DNA of 64,000 nucleotides from Lysinibacillus pakistanensis (lineage in GTDB: Bacteria > Bacillota > Bacilli > Bacillales_A > Planococcaceae). Location: the NCBI RefSeq assembly GCF_030123245.1, contig NZ_CP126101.1, positions 494,501 through 558,500 of the forward strand. The letters are read 5' to 3'. The notes under the pieces are model-generated. The model worked only from the letters and a program-made list of their open reading frames with translations, ran no database searches and was not told where the DNA came from. Positions within the stretch are counted from its first letter, which is position 1. The number at the start of each line of letters is the position of its first letter. The position numbers were made by a program, and so were the translations under genes. This document shows positions 35,774 through 45,444 of the stretch, one piece after another.

Positions 35774-36526
35774 TTGTCAAAATTACAGCAACGCTTATTG
35801 CGTGAACTTCAACAAAATCGAATGATTAAAATTGTTAAAACGGATGAATGGTGTATTCCAATCCGAACAGTAGAAGTGACGTATGAACCTGTTCGTCGCT
35901 CGACAATGGATGTTTTAATGACCATGCTATTAACTAGCATACGGGAAGCGAATTTTAGTAGTGCACAGGAGCTAAGTGAGCTATTACTTGTTGACCCATT
36001 ATTCATAGCGGATTTAGTGTCATTAATGTCTAGAGTCAATTTAATTGACATGCAGGAAGGCTTTTATCAACTAACCTCTAAAGGACAGCAGCAACTGGAG
36101 CGTGGCATTTTTGAGGAGGAGCTAGAGCTAGAGACAGCTACCTTATATTATAGTCCATGCCATCTTGCATTTCTTGCTGTTGACGTAGATCGTATGGAGG
36201 AGTACGAAGAGTTACCAGAGCTATATCGCTATGTGGATAAAGAGGCAGAACAGCAGGAGCATTTTGAAGAAGCTACTTTAATAGTAGCACTTCAGCAAGA
36301 GGATGGCGAAGAAGCTGGTATCTCTCAAAAAATAATCTCAAAAATTGTTCAAGCAGATGCGAAGCAAATTAATGATATTCCATGTCTTGAATTTGTTCTT
36401 TATGATAAAGAGCAGGATATTCTGTTTGCGCGTGTTTGGAACACCCTATTGCATCAATGGGATCAGGACCTTGAGCAACAGCTTACAGAAAAAGAACAGC
36501 TACGGTGGCGTGAACAATATTTATAA
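35774..36526 (+). CDS. Helicase-partner protein, winged-helix-like
   Basis: A 250-residue protein of unrecognised family. Residues ~45-115 read like a winged helix: MDVLMTMLLTSIREANFSSAQELSELLLVDPLFIADLVSLMSRVNLIDMQEGFYQLTSKG has helix-turn-helix spacing and a wing. The rest is strongly acidic (many Glu/Asp) with a possible second domain at 130-250. It starts at a TTG two bases after the helicase stop. The tight coupling suggests it recruits or regulates the helicase. A strong terminator follows, making this a two-gene operon. The domain call is by pattern only. Confidence 0.65.
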   Translation: MSKLQQRLLRELQQNRMIKIVKTDEWCIPIRTVEVTYEPVRRSTMDVLMTMLLTSIREANFSSAQELSELLLVDPLFIADLVSLMSRVNLIDMQEGFYQLTSKGQQQLERGIFEEELELETATLYYSPCHLAFLAVDVDRMEEYEELPELYRYVDKEAEQQEHFEEATLIVALQQEDGEEAGISQKIISKIVQADAKQINDIPCLEFVLYDKEQDILFARVWNTLLHQWDQDLEQQLTEKEQLRWREQYL

Positions 36527-36528
36527 GC

Positions 36529-36560
36529 AAAAACGAACGTGATTAGCGTTCGTTTTTTTG
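36529..36560 (+). terminator. Rho-independent terminator
   Basis: AAAAACGAACG (36529-36539) pairs with CGTTCGTTTTT (36547-36557), followed by T. It ends the helicase operon. Confidence 0.9.
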
Positions 36561-36667
36561 CTTTGAGAGAAAGGTGATAAAAGAAAAAAATAGGGTGATA
36601 AATTGAAAAAATGTCTCGATAAATTGATAAGCCTGCATATATTACTACAAATAAAAGGAGGGGACAG

Positions 36668-37738
36668 ATGTTTACGATTAGTTTATGTATGATTGTTAAA
36701 AACGAGGAATGTATTATTGAAAGATGCCTAGATTCTGTTCAGCGTGTAGTGGATGAAATCAATATTATTGATACGGGATCGACTGATCGTACAAAAGATA
36801 TCGTCCAAAACTATACCTCACGTATTTATGATTTTATATGGTGTGATGATTTTGCGAGGGCACGAAACTTTTCCTTTCAGCAGGCTACGAAAGATTATAT
36901 CCTGTGGCTTGATGCAGATGATGTGATAACAAGTGAGCATCAACAAAAGCTACTGCAGCTTAAACATTCTTTGTATCCTAATGTCGATGCTGTTTCTATG
37001 GATTATGATATAGCGCTGGATGCTGATGGCAGTGTAGAGGCACGTGAAAAAAGATATCGTCTAGTAAAGCGGCAATGTCATTTTCAATGGTATGGTGCTG
37101 TTCACGAATATTTAGAAGTATCGGGCCAGCTTTATCATAGTGATATAGCGGTGACACATTTACCTTTAAAAAGAGATGTTCATCGTAATATTCGTATTTA
37201 TGAACGTTTAAAGAAAGAAGGGTATTCATTTTCAGCTAGAGATACGTTTCATTATGCCAATGAGTTAAAAAACCATCAGCGTTTTTTAGAAGCGATTAAT
37301 CAATATCATAGTTTCCTAGATTCTTTAACAGGCTCTGCTGACGATAAAATTCAGGCTTGCTTAAGTTTAGCAGATTGCTATCAGGAGCTGCATGATGTCA
37401 AACAAGCGAATCAAGTTATTGTGCAATCATTACTGTATGATCGACCAAGATCAGAAACATGCTGTCGAATGGGTCAATTTTTTATGGAGCAATTTAAAAA
37501 TAAAGAGGCCATTTATTGGTACTCACAAGCCTTACAGCAGCCTTCCGAACAGTTATTTAGTATTCATAAGCCTGCTTTTTCTACATGGCTTCCTCATTTA
37601 CAGCTAAGCCTGTTGTACAATCGCTTGCATCTTTATGAAAATGCACATCAACATAATGAGTTAGCCCGTCAATTCAAACCGAATGACCCTCGTATACTCG
37701 ACAATCAAAAGTACTTGCTTAAGCAATTAAAAAAATAA
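36668..37738 (+). CDS. Family 2 glycosyltransferase with TPR-like C-terminus
   Basis: A 356-residue GT2 enzyme. The GT-A part (1-200) shows SLCMIVKNEE at the start, INIIDTGSTDRTKDIV, CDDFARARNFS and the metal-binding YILWLDADD motif. Helical TPR-like repeats follow from about residue 205 (DKIQACLSLADCYQELHD..., RMGQFFMEQFKNKEAIYWYSQAL). The same layout occurs in SunS-type transferases that glycosylate peptides, but no peptide gene is nearby, so the acceptor is unknown. AGGAGG lies before the ATG. It is apparently monocistronic. Confidence 0.88.
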   Translation: MFTISLCMIVKNEECIIERCLDSVQRVVDEINIIDTGSTDRTKDIVQNYTSRIYDFIWCDDFARARNFSFQQATKDYILWLDADDVITSEHQQKLLQLKHSLYPNVDAVSMDYDIALDADGSVEAREKRYRLVKRQCHFQWYGAVHEYLEVSGQLYHSDIAVTHLPLKRDVHRNIRIYERLKKEGYSFSARDTFHYANELKNHQRFLEAINQYHSFLDSLTGSADDKIQACLSLADCYQELHDVKQANQVIVQSLLYDRPRSETCCRMGQFFMEQFKNKEAIYWYSQALQQPSEQLFSIHKPAFSTWLPHLQLSLLYNRLHLYENAHQHNELARQFKPNDPRILDNQKYLLKQLKK

Positions 37739-37743
37739 TGAAC

Positions 37744-37860
37744 TTAAGGGAAAGGAACATCAATAAAATGAATATAAATACCATGACCAATTAACACGGC
37801 AATAAAAACAACAACAGTCATAAAAATGACATTTCGAGGTCTAAAATTTCGTGCTTCCAT
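37744..37860 (-). CDS. Small single-pass membrane protein (38 aa)
   Basis: This short frame begins with ATG eight bases after AAAAAAGGAG, an excellent site, and ends in TAA. The product starts with a positively charged MEARNFRPRN, followed by a single hydrophobic segment (VIFMTVVVFIAVLIGHGIYI) and a short outside tail (HFIDVPFP). This is the usual form of small membrane proteins that modulate transporters or kinases. No family is recognised. It is convergent with the glycosyltransferase gene and divergent from topB. Confidence 0.65.
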   Translation of the reverse strand: MEARNFRPRNVIFMTVVVFIAVLIGHGIYIHFIDVPFP

Positions 37861-38040
37861 CTAACCATCTCCTTTTTTGAATTAAAGAATATTCTGTCAA
37901 TTCAACATATGTTTGAAGAGTTAGAGTATGCAATATTTTTTGATGAACACATTCATATGCCTGAATGTGTTCTTAAATCACAAAATATAAAGCTCTTGTG
38001 CTATATTAAACACAATGATTGACGAAAGGATGTTTACAAT

Positions 38041-40233
38041 TTGGCTAAAAGTTTAGTACTAGCAGAAAAACCTTCAGTAGCCCGCGATATAGCAAATGTA
38101 TTGAAGTGTCATAAAAAAGGAAACGGATTTTTAGAGGGAGATAAATATATTGTAACTTGGGCACTTGGACATTTAGTAACACTAGCAGACCCTGAAAGCT
38201 ACGATGTGAAATATAAAACATGGAATTTGGAAGACTTACCAATGCTGCCAGAACGTCTTCGCTTAACAGTTATTAAGCAATCAGGAAAGCAATATAATGC
38301 TGTAAAGTCACAATTAAATCGTAATGATGTAAAAGAAATTATTATTGCAACAGATGCTGGACGTGAAGGTGAATTAGTAGCCCGCTGGATTATTGCAAAA
38401 GCAAATGTGAAAAAACCAATGAAACGACTATGGATTTCATCTGTCACAGATAAAGCTATCAAAGAGGGATTTGCCAATTTAAAGCCGGGTAACAACTATG
38501 ATAATTTATACGCTGCTGCTGTTGCCCGTTCGGAAGCTGATTGGTACATTGGTTTAAATGCAACTCGTGCATTAACTACAAGATTCAATGCACAGTTGAA
38601 CTGTGGTCGCGTACAAACTCCAACAGTGGCAATTATTGCTGCACGTGAAGATGAAATTAAAAACTTCAAACCACAAACCTATTATGGTATTGAAGCACAA
38701 ACAGATTCCTTAAAGCTTACTTGGCAAGATGCAAACGGCAATTCGCGTAGCTTTACTAAAGAAAAAACGGACGTTATTGTCAAAGCATTAGGCAGCCAGG
38801 ATGCAAAGATTGTTGCACTTGACCGCAAGCCTAAAAAATCATATGCCCCAGGTCTTTATGATTTAACAGAATTACAGCGTGATGCCAATAAATTATTTGG
38901 CTATTCGGCAAAAGAAACATTAAATATTATGCAAAAGCTCTATGAATCTCATAAGGTACTGACATATCCTCGTACAGATTCACGTTATTTATCATCTGAT
39001 CTTGTAGGCACATTGCCAGAGCGTCTCAAAGCATGTGGCATTGGTGAATATCGTTCATTAACTAATAAAATTTTAACAAAGCCAATTAAAGCGAATAAAT
39101 CGTTTGTAGATGATAGTAAAGTTTCGGATCACCATGCCATTATTCCAACTGAAGGCTATGTAAATTTATCTGCATTCAATGATAAAGAGCGTAAAATTTA
39201 TGATTTAGTAGTAAAGAGATTCTTAGCTGTTTTATTCCCAGCACATGAATATGAGCAGTTAACGGTACAAGCCCAAATCGGTAATGAAAAATTTATAGCT
39301 AGAGGAAAAACAGTAATAAATGCTGGTTGGAAAGAGGTTTATCAAAATCGATTTGATGATGATGAATCCACTGATGATGTAAAGGAGCAGCTGCTTCCTC
39401 GTTTAGCGCAAGGACAGGTATTAAAAACAAAGCTAATTGCCCAAACATCAGGTCAAACAAAACCACCTGCACGCTTTACAGAGGCAACATTATTATCAGC
39501 AATGGAAAATCCTACGAAGTATATGGACACCCATGATAAGAAGCTAGCGGATACGTTAAAATCTACAGGTGGGCTAGGAACGGTTGCTACACGCGCAGAT
39601 ATAATTGACAAGCTTTTCAACTCTTTTTTAATTGAAAAGCGTGGAGGGAAAGAAATTTATATCACCTCTAAGGGTCGTCAGCTCCTAGACTTAGTGCCAG
39701 AAGAATTGCGTTCTCCTGCTACGACAGCGGAGTGGGAACAAAAGCTTGAGTTGATTGCCAAAGGGAAATTAAAAAAAGATGCGTTCATTCATGAAATGAA
39801 AGAGCATACAAAAGAGATTGTAGCTGAAATAAAAGGTAGTGCTAAAAAATATAAGCACGACAATATTTCAACAAAGTCCTGTCCCGATTGTGGTAAGCCA
39901 ATGCTTGAGGTTAATGGTAAAAAGGGCAAGATGCTTGTATGCCAAGATCGAGAGTGTGGCCACCGTAAAAATGTATCCCGTGTCACAAACGCACGATGCC
40001 CACAATGTAAGAAAAAGCTAGAGCTTCGTGGTGAAGGAGAAGGACAAATCTTTGTGTGTAAATGTGGATATCGTGAAAAATTATCAGCTTTTGAAGCCCG
40101 TCGAAAAAAAGAAGGTGGCGGTAAAGTAGATAAGCGTAGTGTGCAGAAATTCTTGAAGCAGCAAGAGAAAGAGGCTGAGCCACTTAATAATGCATTCGCA
40201 GATTTATTAAAGGGTTTAAAATTAGACGAATAA
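38041..40233 (+). CDS. topB: DNA topoisomerase III
   Basis: A 730-residue type IA topoisomerase, which passes single strands to separate linked DNA during replication and recombination. The TOPRIM part has LVLAEKPSVARDIANVL at the start and IIIATDAGREGELVARW near 100-115. The catalytic Tyr309 lies in TYPRTDSRYLSSDL. The C-terminus adds two Cys-rich ribbons (CPDCGKPM...CQDRECGH and CPQCKKKL...CKCGY), as in Bacillus TopB. The start is a TTG seven bases after AAAGGATG. It is monocistronic with a downstream terminator. Confidence 0.95.
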   Translation: MAKSLVLAEKPSVARDIANVLKCHKKGNGFLEGDKYIVTWALGHLVTLADPESYDVKYKTWNLEDLPMLPERLRLTVIKQSGKQYNAVKSQLNRNDVKEIIIATDAGREGELVARWIIAKANVKKPMKRLWISSVTDKAIKEGFANLKPGNNYDNLYAAAVARSEADWYIGLNATRALTTRFNAQLNCGRVQTPTVAIIAAREDEIKNFKPQTYYGIEAQTDSLKLTWQDANGNSRSFTKEKTDVIVKALGSQDAKIVALDRKPKKSYAPGLYDLTELQRDANKLFGYSAKETLNIMQKLYESHKVLTYPRTDSRYLSSDLVGTLPERLKACGIGEYRSLTNKILTKPIKANKSFVDDSKVSDHHAIIPTEGYVNLSAFNDKERKIYDLVVKRFLAVLFPAHEYEQLTVQAQIGNEKFIARGKTVINAGWKEVYQNRFDDDESTDDVKEQLLPRLAQGQVLKTKLIAQTSGQTKPPARFTEATLLSAMENPTKYMDTHDKKLADTLKSTGGLGTVATRADIIDKLFNSFLIEKRGGKEIYITSKGRQLLDLVPEELRSPATTAEWEQKLELIAKGKLKKDAFIHEMKEHTKEIVAEIKGSAKKYKHDNISTKSCPDCGKPMLEVNGKKGKMLVCQDRECGHRKNVSRVTNARCPQCKKKLELRGEGEGQIFVCKCGYREKLSAFEARRKKEGGGKVDKRSVQKFLKQQEKEAEPLNNAFADLLKGLKLDE

Positions 40234-40239
40234 CTCTAG

Positions 40240-40273
40240 AAAGCAGCGGTTTGTGTTAAACTGCTGCTTTTTC
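40240..40273 (+). terminator. Rho-independent terminator of topB
   Basis: AAAGCAGCGGTTT (40240-40252) pairs with AAACTGCTGCTTT (40258-40270) with one wobble, followed by T. Confidence 0.88.
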
Positions 40274-40424
40274 TATTTCCTTATTTCACACCTTTGAAAA
40301 ATAAGAAAGCAACATTTTAAACATTGTTCCGTGTTAAGATTCTGTCTGTACTAGAGGACCATCAAAATGAGCCAATTTAAAAATTGTAAACCTCTACTAC
40401 TATTTTAAACTGGGAGATGAGTGT

Positions 40425-41190
40425 ATGGGTAAATTAGTTGGCAAAATTGCTCTTGTGACTGGAGCGAGTCGAGGAATAGGACAATAGTATTGCATTGCGT
40501 TTGGCTCAAGAGGGTGCATTTGTAGCAGTGCATTATGGAAAAGGGCAAATGGAGGCGGGAGCAGTTGTTCGTCAGATTGAGCAAGTTGGTGGAAGGGCCT
40601 GTGCCATTGGTGCAGATTTGAGTACACTTGAGGGTATTCATGATTTATTTACGAAGTTAGATAATCGTGTTTTAGAGCATTCTGGCAGTAATCAAATTGA
40701 TATTCTAGTTAACAATGCCGGAATTGGACAAATTGTCACTTTAGAGGAGACAACAGAAGAATCCTTTGAAGAGGTTATGAAAATAAACGTAAAGGCACCA
40801 CTTTTTGTTACGAAGCAAGCTTTACCACGCTTAAAAGATGGGGGAAGTATTATTAATATCTCTTCCTTTGTAACCCGTGTAGCTTCACCAAGTGTATTCG
40901 CCTATAGTATGTCTAAAGGAGCCATTGACACATTGACTCGTCTTTTAGCTAAGCAATTGGGTAGCCGTCATATTACCGTCAATGCCATTCAGCCTGGGAT
41001 TATTAACACAGAGATGAATGCTGAAACTTTGCAACATCCTGATGGACAAAAATATGCGGCTGATCTTTCAATTTTCAAGAGATGGGGAGAGCCTGAAGAT
41101 GTGGCAGATATTGCAGCATTTTTAGCATCATCGGACAGCCGTTGGATAACTGGTCAATTACTTGATGCCAGTGGTGGATCTCATTTATAG
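40425..41190 (+). pseudogene. Short-chain dehydrogenase gene split by a frameshift
   Basis: The gene opens with ATG after GGGAG and encodes KIALVTGASRGIGQ, the NAD(P)-binding loop, but meets an in-frame TAG at 40485-40487. One extra base shifts the rest (from about 40486) into the next frame, where SIALRLAQEGAFVAVHYGK and the complete SDR continue: NNAG, NISSF, the catalytic YSMSKGA and the C-terminal TGQLLDASGG. A single-base insertion in otherwise intact code suggests a recent mutation or a sequencing error. A functional protein would have about 254 residues. Its substrate is unknown. Confidence 0.85.
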
Positions 41191-41222
41191 AATAAATTAT
41201 GTTGAAGCAATTTAATAAGAGC

Positions 41223-41256
41223 AGCCCTGTAAAAGTTCGTAGTTACAGGGCTTTTT
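41223..41256 (+). terminator. Rho-independent terminator of the SDR gene
   Basis: AGCCCTGTAA (41223-41232) pairs perfectly with TTACAGGGCT (41243-41252), followed by TTTTT. Confidence 0.92.
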
Positions 41257-41258
41257 AA

Positions 41259-41332
41259 CTTTGTGTAAGCACAAAGCCGATTCCAGACACAATTATGCCG
41301 AGGTATAATTAATTTTAAGCTTAAAATTAATT
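41259..41332 (+). repeat. Dispersed composite intergenic element, copy E (3' half) with palindrome
   Basis: A CTTTGTG-TAAG-CACAAAG hairpin (41259-41276) corresponds to the middle dyad of copy B. It is followed by TCCAGACACAATTATGCC and a GAGGTATAATTAAT tail. A perfect 26-base palindrome with an AAGCTT centre (41307-41332) is added here. The element lies between head-to-tail plus-strand genes. Confidence 0.65.
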
Positions 41333-41403
41333 GTAAAAACAGAAATTTCAGAAAACATATTGAATTACAAAAAAAACTATGATAGTCTATGTAACATATA
41401 AAA

Positions 41404-41419
41404 TGAAGTTTAAACTTCA
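41404..41419. promoter_or_regulatory. Candidate RpiR-type operator
   Basis: TGAAGTTTAAACTTCA is a perfect 16-base palindrome 28 bases before the RpiR-family start. Autoregulation of the downstream operon is inferred from position and from the A/T-rich dyads reported for this regulator family. Confidence 0.65.
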
Positions 41420-41447
41420 AAAATAAATAAAAAAAGGATGTACTTCT

Positions 41448-42317
41448 TTGAGAGATGATCGAACAATTCAACAAGTCATTCAAGATAAATTTCAAGAGCT
41501 TTCTAAAAGCCAACAAAAAGTAGCAACTTTTATTCTGAAAAATTTGCAGACAGTTGGCGTTCATTCGGCTGCATATGTTGGTGAAAAAGCCGGTGTCAGT
41601 GAAACAACGGTCATACGCTTTTGCTATGCGATAGGGCTTTCTGGTTATGCTCAGTTACAGCGAGAAATAACCTTGCATTTATTCAATGAAGGGAAAACAA
41701 GCAGTTTGCAAAATTATTTGCATTCAAAGCAGGTCCTTTTTGAAAATCCACGTTTTTATGAGAAAACAATGGAAAAGGATGCATCGCATATTTTACAGGT
41801 GGCAAAGGGCATTAATGAGAAAGATTTTAATAAAGCTACGAAGCTGTTGCATACAAGGAAAAAAATATATATTGCTGGTAATGGCTCCTCCTATTTAGCT
41901 GCACAATGGCTACACTTTACTTTAAATCTTTTGAGGCCAAATGTTGTTCTATTAAACTTTGAAACGAGTGAGGTCATTCGTGCAATACAAGATATTGATG
42001 AGGAAAGTGTTGTCATCATTTTATCGTTTCATCGTTATTTTAAAGAACCGATTCAATTTGCAGCTGAACTTCAAGAAAAAAATTGTGAGATTATCGGTAT
42101 TACGGATGCTCAAATTGCACCAATTACACAATATTCGACGATTACCTTTGTTAACGAACAGCAAGAGATGTCAACAATTGATGCTATGCCTGCACTAGTA
42201 TCATTCTTGAATACATTAATTGCAGGGATGACGGCACATGATCATGACTATTATGAAAATCAGCGCGTAAAATATGATGATTTCCAAAATAGCTTTTTAG
42301 CAAATCGATGGAGTTGA
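41448..42317 (+). CDS. MurR/RpiR-family regulator of the D-amino acid operon
   Basis: A 289-residue regulator with an N-terminal HTH_6 domain (KSQQKVATFILKNLQ..., VGEKAGVSETTVIRFCYAIGLSGYAQLQRE) and a C-terminal SIS sugar-isomerase fold (KKIYIAGNGSSYLAAQWLHFTLN, VVIILSFHRYFKE). RpiR proteins normally sense phosphosugars or related metabolites. The operon it heads handles amino acids, so the ligand may be unusual. The start is a TTG with AAAGGATG upstream. Its stop overlaps the next reading frame. A perfect palindrome lies upstream. Confidence 0.9.
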   Translation: MRDDRTIQQVIQDKFQELSKSQQKVATFILKNLQTVGVHSAAYVGEKAGVSETTVIRFCYAIGLSGYAQLQREITLHLFNEGKTSSLQNYLHSKQVLFENPRFYEKTMEKDASHILQVAKGINEKDFNKATKLLHTRKKIYIAGNGSSYLAAQWLHFTLNLLRPNVVLLNFETSEVIRAIQDIDEESVVIILSFHRYFKEPIQFAAELQEKNCEIIGITDAQIAPITQYSTITFVNEQQEMSTIDAMPALVSFLNTLIAGMTAHDHDYYENQRVKYDDFQNSFLANRWS

Positions 42318-42322
42318 ACAAC

Positions 42323-43438
42323 ATGAATCAAGTTTTACAAAACCTACAGCCGCGATTGGCTGATATATTTACACATCTTCATAAACATCCAGAAATAAGC
42401 TGGCAAGAGCATGAAACGACACAATATATTGCCGCTTTATTAAGAGAGGCACAGATGGAGCCTCATTTATTCGATGATATGACAGGACTTTATGTGGATA
42501 TTGGGAAAGGAGAACCCAAAGTAGGCTTTCGTACCGACATAGATGCGCTTTGGCAGGAGGTGGACGGTGTCTTTAAGGCTAATCATTCTTGTGGACATGA
42601 TGGTCATATGACGATGGCTATTGGGACAGCGCTTCTTTTAAAGGATATGGAGCATTTACTTTCCGGGGCGGTTCGTATTTTATTTCAGCCTGCTGAAGAA
42701 AAAGCGCAAGGGGCAAGTGCATTGGTCGAGAAGGGGCTTGTGGATAATCTAGAATATTTATTTGGTGTTCATGTTCGTCCGTTAAAGGAGCTAGAGGATG
42801 GGACATATGCACCTGCACTATACCACGGTGCAGCCAAACTCTTTACAGGAACCATTATCGGGGAGGAGGCTCACGGTGCACGACCAGAGCTAGGAATAAA
42901 TGCAATTGAGGTTGGTGCAGCAATTTTAGAGGGTTTACAAAAAATTTGGACGGACCCGAATGTCTCAGCTTCTGTCAAAATGACGCAATTTAATGCTGGA
43001 GGCTCTTCCACTAATATTATTCCTGGAAAAGCAACCTTTAGCATTGATGCCCGAGCTCAAACGAATGAGGTAATGCAAGTTATTACAGAGGGAGTAGAAC
43101 GAGTAAGGACATTAGTAGAGGCAATGTATGGTGCTAAAATTGACATTAAAGTTGATGCACATATTGTTGCAGCATTAGTTCATGATGCAGCATTACAGCT
43201 TATGAATGCCGCTATAATCGATGTGGTCGGTGAAAAGGCTTGTGCACCACCTGTTGTGACACCTGGTGGGGAAGATTTTCATTTTTATACGTTCGAGCGG
43301 CCTCATCTAAAAGCTACAATGCTGGGGTTAGGTTGTGGTGTAACACCAGGTCTTCATCATCCCAAAATGACCTTTAATCAAGATAGACTACTTACTGGTG
43401 TAAACATTATTACAAGAGCGATTTTACGTGCGCTTTAG
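42323..43438 (+). CDS. M20D amidohydrolase, probable N-succinyl-L-amino acid desuccinylase
   Basis: A ~371-residue M20D metallohydrolase. Motifs: LHKHPEISWQEHET, the ligand-rich SCGHDGHM, QPAEEKAQGA (general-base Glu), the VHVRP strand, HGARPELGINAIE and the final LHHPKMTF. In known N-succinylamino acid racemase clusters a member of this family removes succinate from the N-succinyl-L-amino acid. Together with the next two genes it fits that pathway; the substrate is inferred. The frame begins earlier (42308), but GGAG lies nine bases before the ATG at 42323, overlapping the upstream stop region, which suggests translational coupling. Confidence 0.85.
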   Translation: MNQVLQNLQPRLADIFTHLHKHPEISWQEHETTQYIAALLREAQMEPHLFDDMTGLYVDIGKGEPKVGFRTDIDALWQEVDGVFKANHSCGHDGHMTMAIGTALLLKDMEHLLSGAVRILFQPAEEKAQGASALVEKGLVDNLEYLFGVHVRPLKELEDGTYAPALYHGAAKLFTGTIIGEEAHGARPELGINAIEVGAAILEGLQKIWTDPNVSASVKMTQFNAGGSSTNIIPGKATFSIDARAQTNEVMQVITEGVERVRTLVEAMYGAKIDIKVDAHIVAALVHDAALQLMNAAIIDVVGEKACAPPVVTPGGEDFHFYTFERPHLKATMLGLGCGVTPGLHHPKMTFNQDRLLTGVNIITRAILRAL

Positions 43439-43490
43439 CAGAATTATTACCCAATAAATTTGGGATACAAGAGAGAAAGAAGAGAGAGCC

Positions 43491-44303
43491 ATGATTGATA
43501 TAAAAGAAATAAACACAATCGATCAATTGGAGCATGTTCAGCAACTAGAATATGAGGTATGGGGAATGCCTTCCATACCTCTCCATCAAACTTTAACAGC
43601 AGTGAAGAATGGAGGGATTGTTGTTGGTGCTTATGATGGGGAGCGTTTAGTTGGATTTAGCTATGGTTTTTCAGGATTTCGAGAGGGAAAAAGCTTTTTA
43701 TGCTCACATATGTTGGGGATTGATAAAAATTATCGTTCACAGGGGATAGGTGAAAAATTAAAGCTGGCACAAAGAGAGATTGCGATTAATCGGGGCTATG
43801 ATTTAATGGTATGGACCTTTGATCCTTTAGAAACGCGTAATGCCTATTTAAATCTTTCGAAATTAAAGGGTATTTGTTATACGTATATAGAAAATTGCTA
43901 CGGTGAAATGCAGGATGGTTTAAATAAAGGGCTGCCCTCTGATCGTTTTGAGGTAAGTTGGCATTTAACATCTGACTATGTGATACAGGATATCGTAATT
44001 GATGTGACAAATCCAGTTCCTGTGGCAAGCTGTAGCCTAAATGAGCAAGGCCTTCTATGCTTAAAAATGACTGAAAATTCCAAATATAACAAAGACTTTT
44101 ATGTGTTGCCAGTACCGAAGGATTTTCAAGCATTGAAAGTGCAAAATCCAGATTTGGCATTAGATTGGCGTTTTAAAACACGCCATATTTTACAGCAGCT
44201 ATTTGCACAAGGATATGCTGTTGTGAAATTACAGCAACAAGAAAAATACAATGAATATGTGCTGGCGAAAAAAACAGCCTTACCACTGGAAGGGGAAAAA
44301 TAA
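43491..44303 (+). CDS. GNAT protein (COG3375), probable D-amino acid N-succinyltransferase
   Basis: A 270-residue GNAT protein of the COG3375 type. The acyl-CoA loop is [17 protein letters not shown] near residue 90 and [17 protein letters not shown] follows, a marker of this subgroup; the C-terminal ~130 residues are family-specific. In Geobacillus-type clusters a GNAT neighbour of the racemase succinylates D-amino acids. The same gene set here (M20 hydrolase, this gene, enolase-type racemase) supports that role; it is not proven by sequence. It lies one base before the start of the racemase gene. Confidence 0.82.
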   Translation: MIDIKEINTIDQLEHVQQLEYEVWGMPSIPLHQTLTAVKNGGIVVGAYDGERLVGFSYGFSGFREGKSFLCSHMLGIDKNYRSQGIGEKLKLAQREIAINRGYDLMVWTFDPLETRNAYLNLSKLKGICYTYIENCYGEMQDGLNKGLPSDRFEVSWHLTSDYVIQDIVIDVTNPVPVASCSLNEQGLLCLKMTENSKYNKDFYVLPVPKDFQALKVQNPDLALDWRFKTRHILQQLFAQGYAVVKLQQQEKYNEYVLAKKTALPLEGEK

Positions 44304-44304
44304 G

Positions 44305-45411
44305 ATGAAAATTACAGAAATCACAATTCGACAACTCAAAATGAAATTAAAGGCACCATTTACAACAAGCTTTGGCACATTTCATGATAGAGATTTTTTA
44401 GTGTTAGAGGCGAAAGATGAATCTGGAATCATTGGCTGGGGTGAATCTGTTGCCTTTCACTCTCCTTGGTACAATGAAGAAACGCTACAAACTAACTGGC
44501 ATATGTTAGAAGACTTCCTAATACCTCTTTTGTTGAATAAAGAGATTCAGCATCCAGATGAAGTAAATGAACTATTTAAGCCTATCCGCAAAAATAATAT
44601 GGCGAAATCAACAATTGAAGGAGCAATTTGGGATATCTATGCACAGCAGACGAAGCAAACATTGGCAGCAGCGCTAGGGGGCAAAAAGGACAAAATTGAA
44701 GTAGGGATCAGTATTGGCATTCAGAATTCAATTGACGATTTGGTAATGCTAGTGGATGGATATGTACGGGAAGGCTATAAGCGCATGAAAATTAAAATAA
44801 AGCCTGGTTGGGACGTAGAGGTAATGCGTACATTACGTGAAATGTTTCCCGATACAGCATTTATGGCAGATGCAAATTCAGCCTATAATCTTGAGGATGC
44901 TGCAACACTCAAGCAACTCGATGCCTTTCATTTAACAATGATTGAACAGCCATTAGCATCAGATGACATTATTGATCATGCTACATTACAAAAATTAATC
45001 GATACACCCATTTGTTTGGATGAAAGTATTCATTCATTAGAGGATGCTCGTAAGGCTGTAGAATTGGGCAGTACAAAAATTATAAATATTAAAATTGGCC
45101 GTGTGGGTGGCTTGACAGAAGCAAAGAAAATTCACGATTATTGTGAGGCCAATAATATTCCAGTTTGGTGTGGTGGTATGTTAGAGTCTGGCATTGGTCG
45201 TGCTCATAACGTCGCATTAACAACACTATCCAATTTCATTTTACCAGGTGATACTGCTGGTTCAAATCGCTATTGGGAAAAAGACATCATCGATCCTGAA
45301 GTTATCGTGAAGGATGGTTATATAGAAGTACCTCAGCAACCAGGAATTGGCTATGAAATTAATAGAGAAACGATTGAATCATTTACAGTTGCAAAAAAAA
45401 CATATCAATAA
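44305..45411 (+). CDS. Enolase-superfamily N-succinylamino acid racemase / o-succinylbenzoate synthase-like
   Basis: A ~368-residue enolase-superfamily protein of the OSBS/NSAR family. Catalytic Lys pair KIK lies in [10 protein letters not shown], and the metal ligands are Asp in MADANSAY, Glu in MIEQPL and Asp in CLDES; the opposite Lys is in [11 protein letters not shown]. Family members make o-succinylbenzoate in menaquinone synthesis or racemise N-succinylamino acids, or both. The surrounding genes fit the racemase role, and no men genes are near. The ATG follows the upstream stop by one base; the longer frame (44251) overlaps the GNAT gene and is rejected. Confidence 0.88.
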   Translation: MKITEITIRQLKMKLKAPFTTSFGTFHDRDFLVLEAKDESGIIGWGESVAFHSPWYNEETLQTNWHMLEDFLIPLLLNKEIQHPDEVNELFKPIRKNNMAKSTIEGAIWDIYAQQTKQTLAAALGGKKDKIEVGISIGIQNSIDDLVMLVDGYVREGYKRMKIKIKPGWDVEVMRTLREMFPDTAFMADANSAYNLEDAATLKQLDAFHLTMIEQPLASDDIIDHATLQKLIDTPICLDESIHSLEDARKAVELGSTKIINIKIGRVGGLTEAKKIHDYCEANNIPVWCGGMLESGIGRAHNVALTTLSNFILPGDTAGSNRYWEKDIIDPEVIVKDGYIEVPQQPGIGYEINRETIESFTVAKKTYQ

Positions 45412-45444
45412 GTTGACAAGGAAATCGAGACTAGTAGGTGTTCT

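Noticed and set aside
43786..44160. 124-codon minus-strand frame inside the GNAT gene
   Set aside because: Antisense shadow of a strongly supported gene; no ribosome site and no family resemblance.
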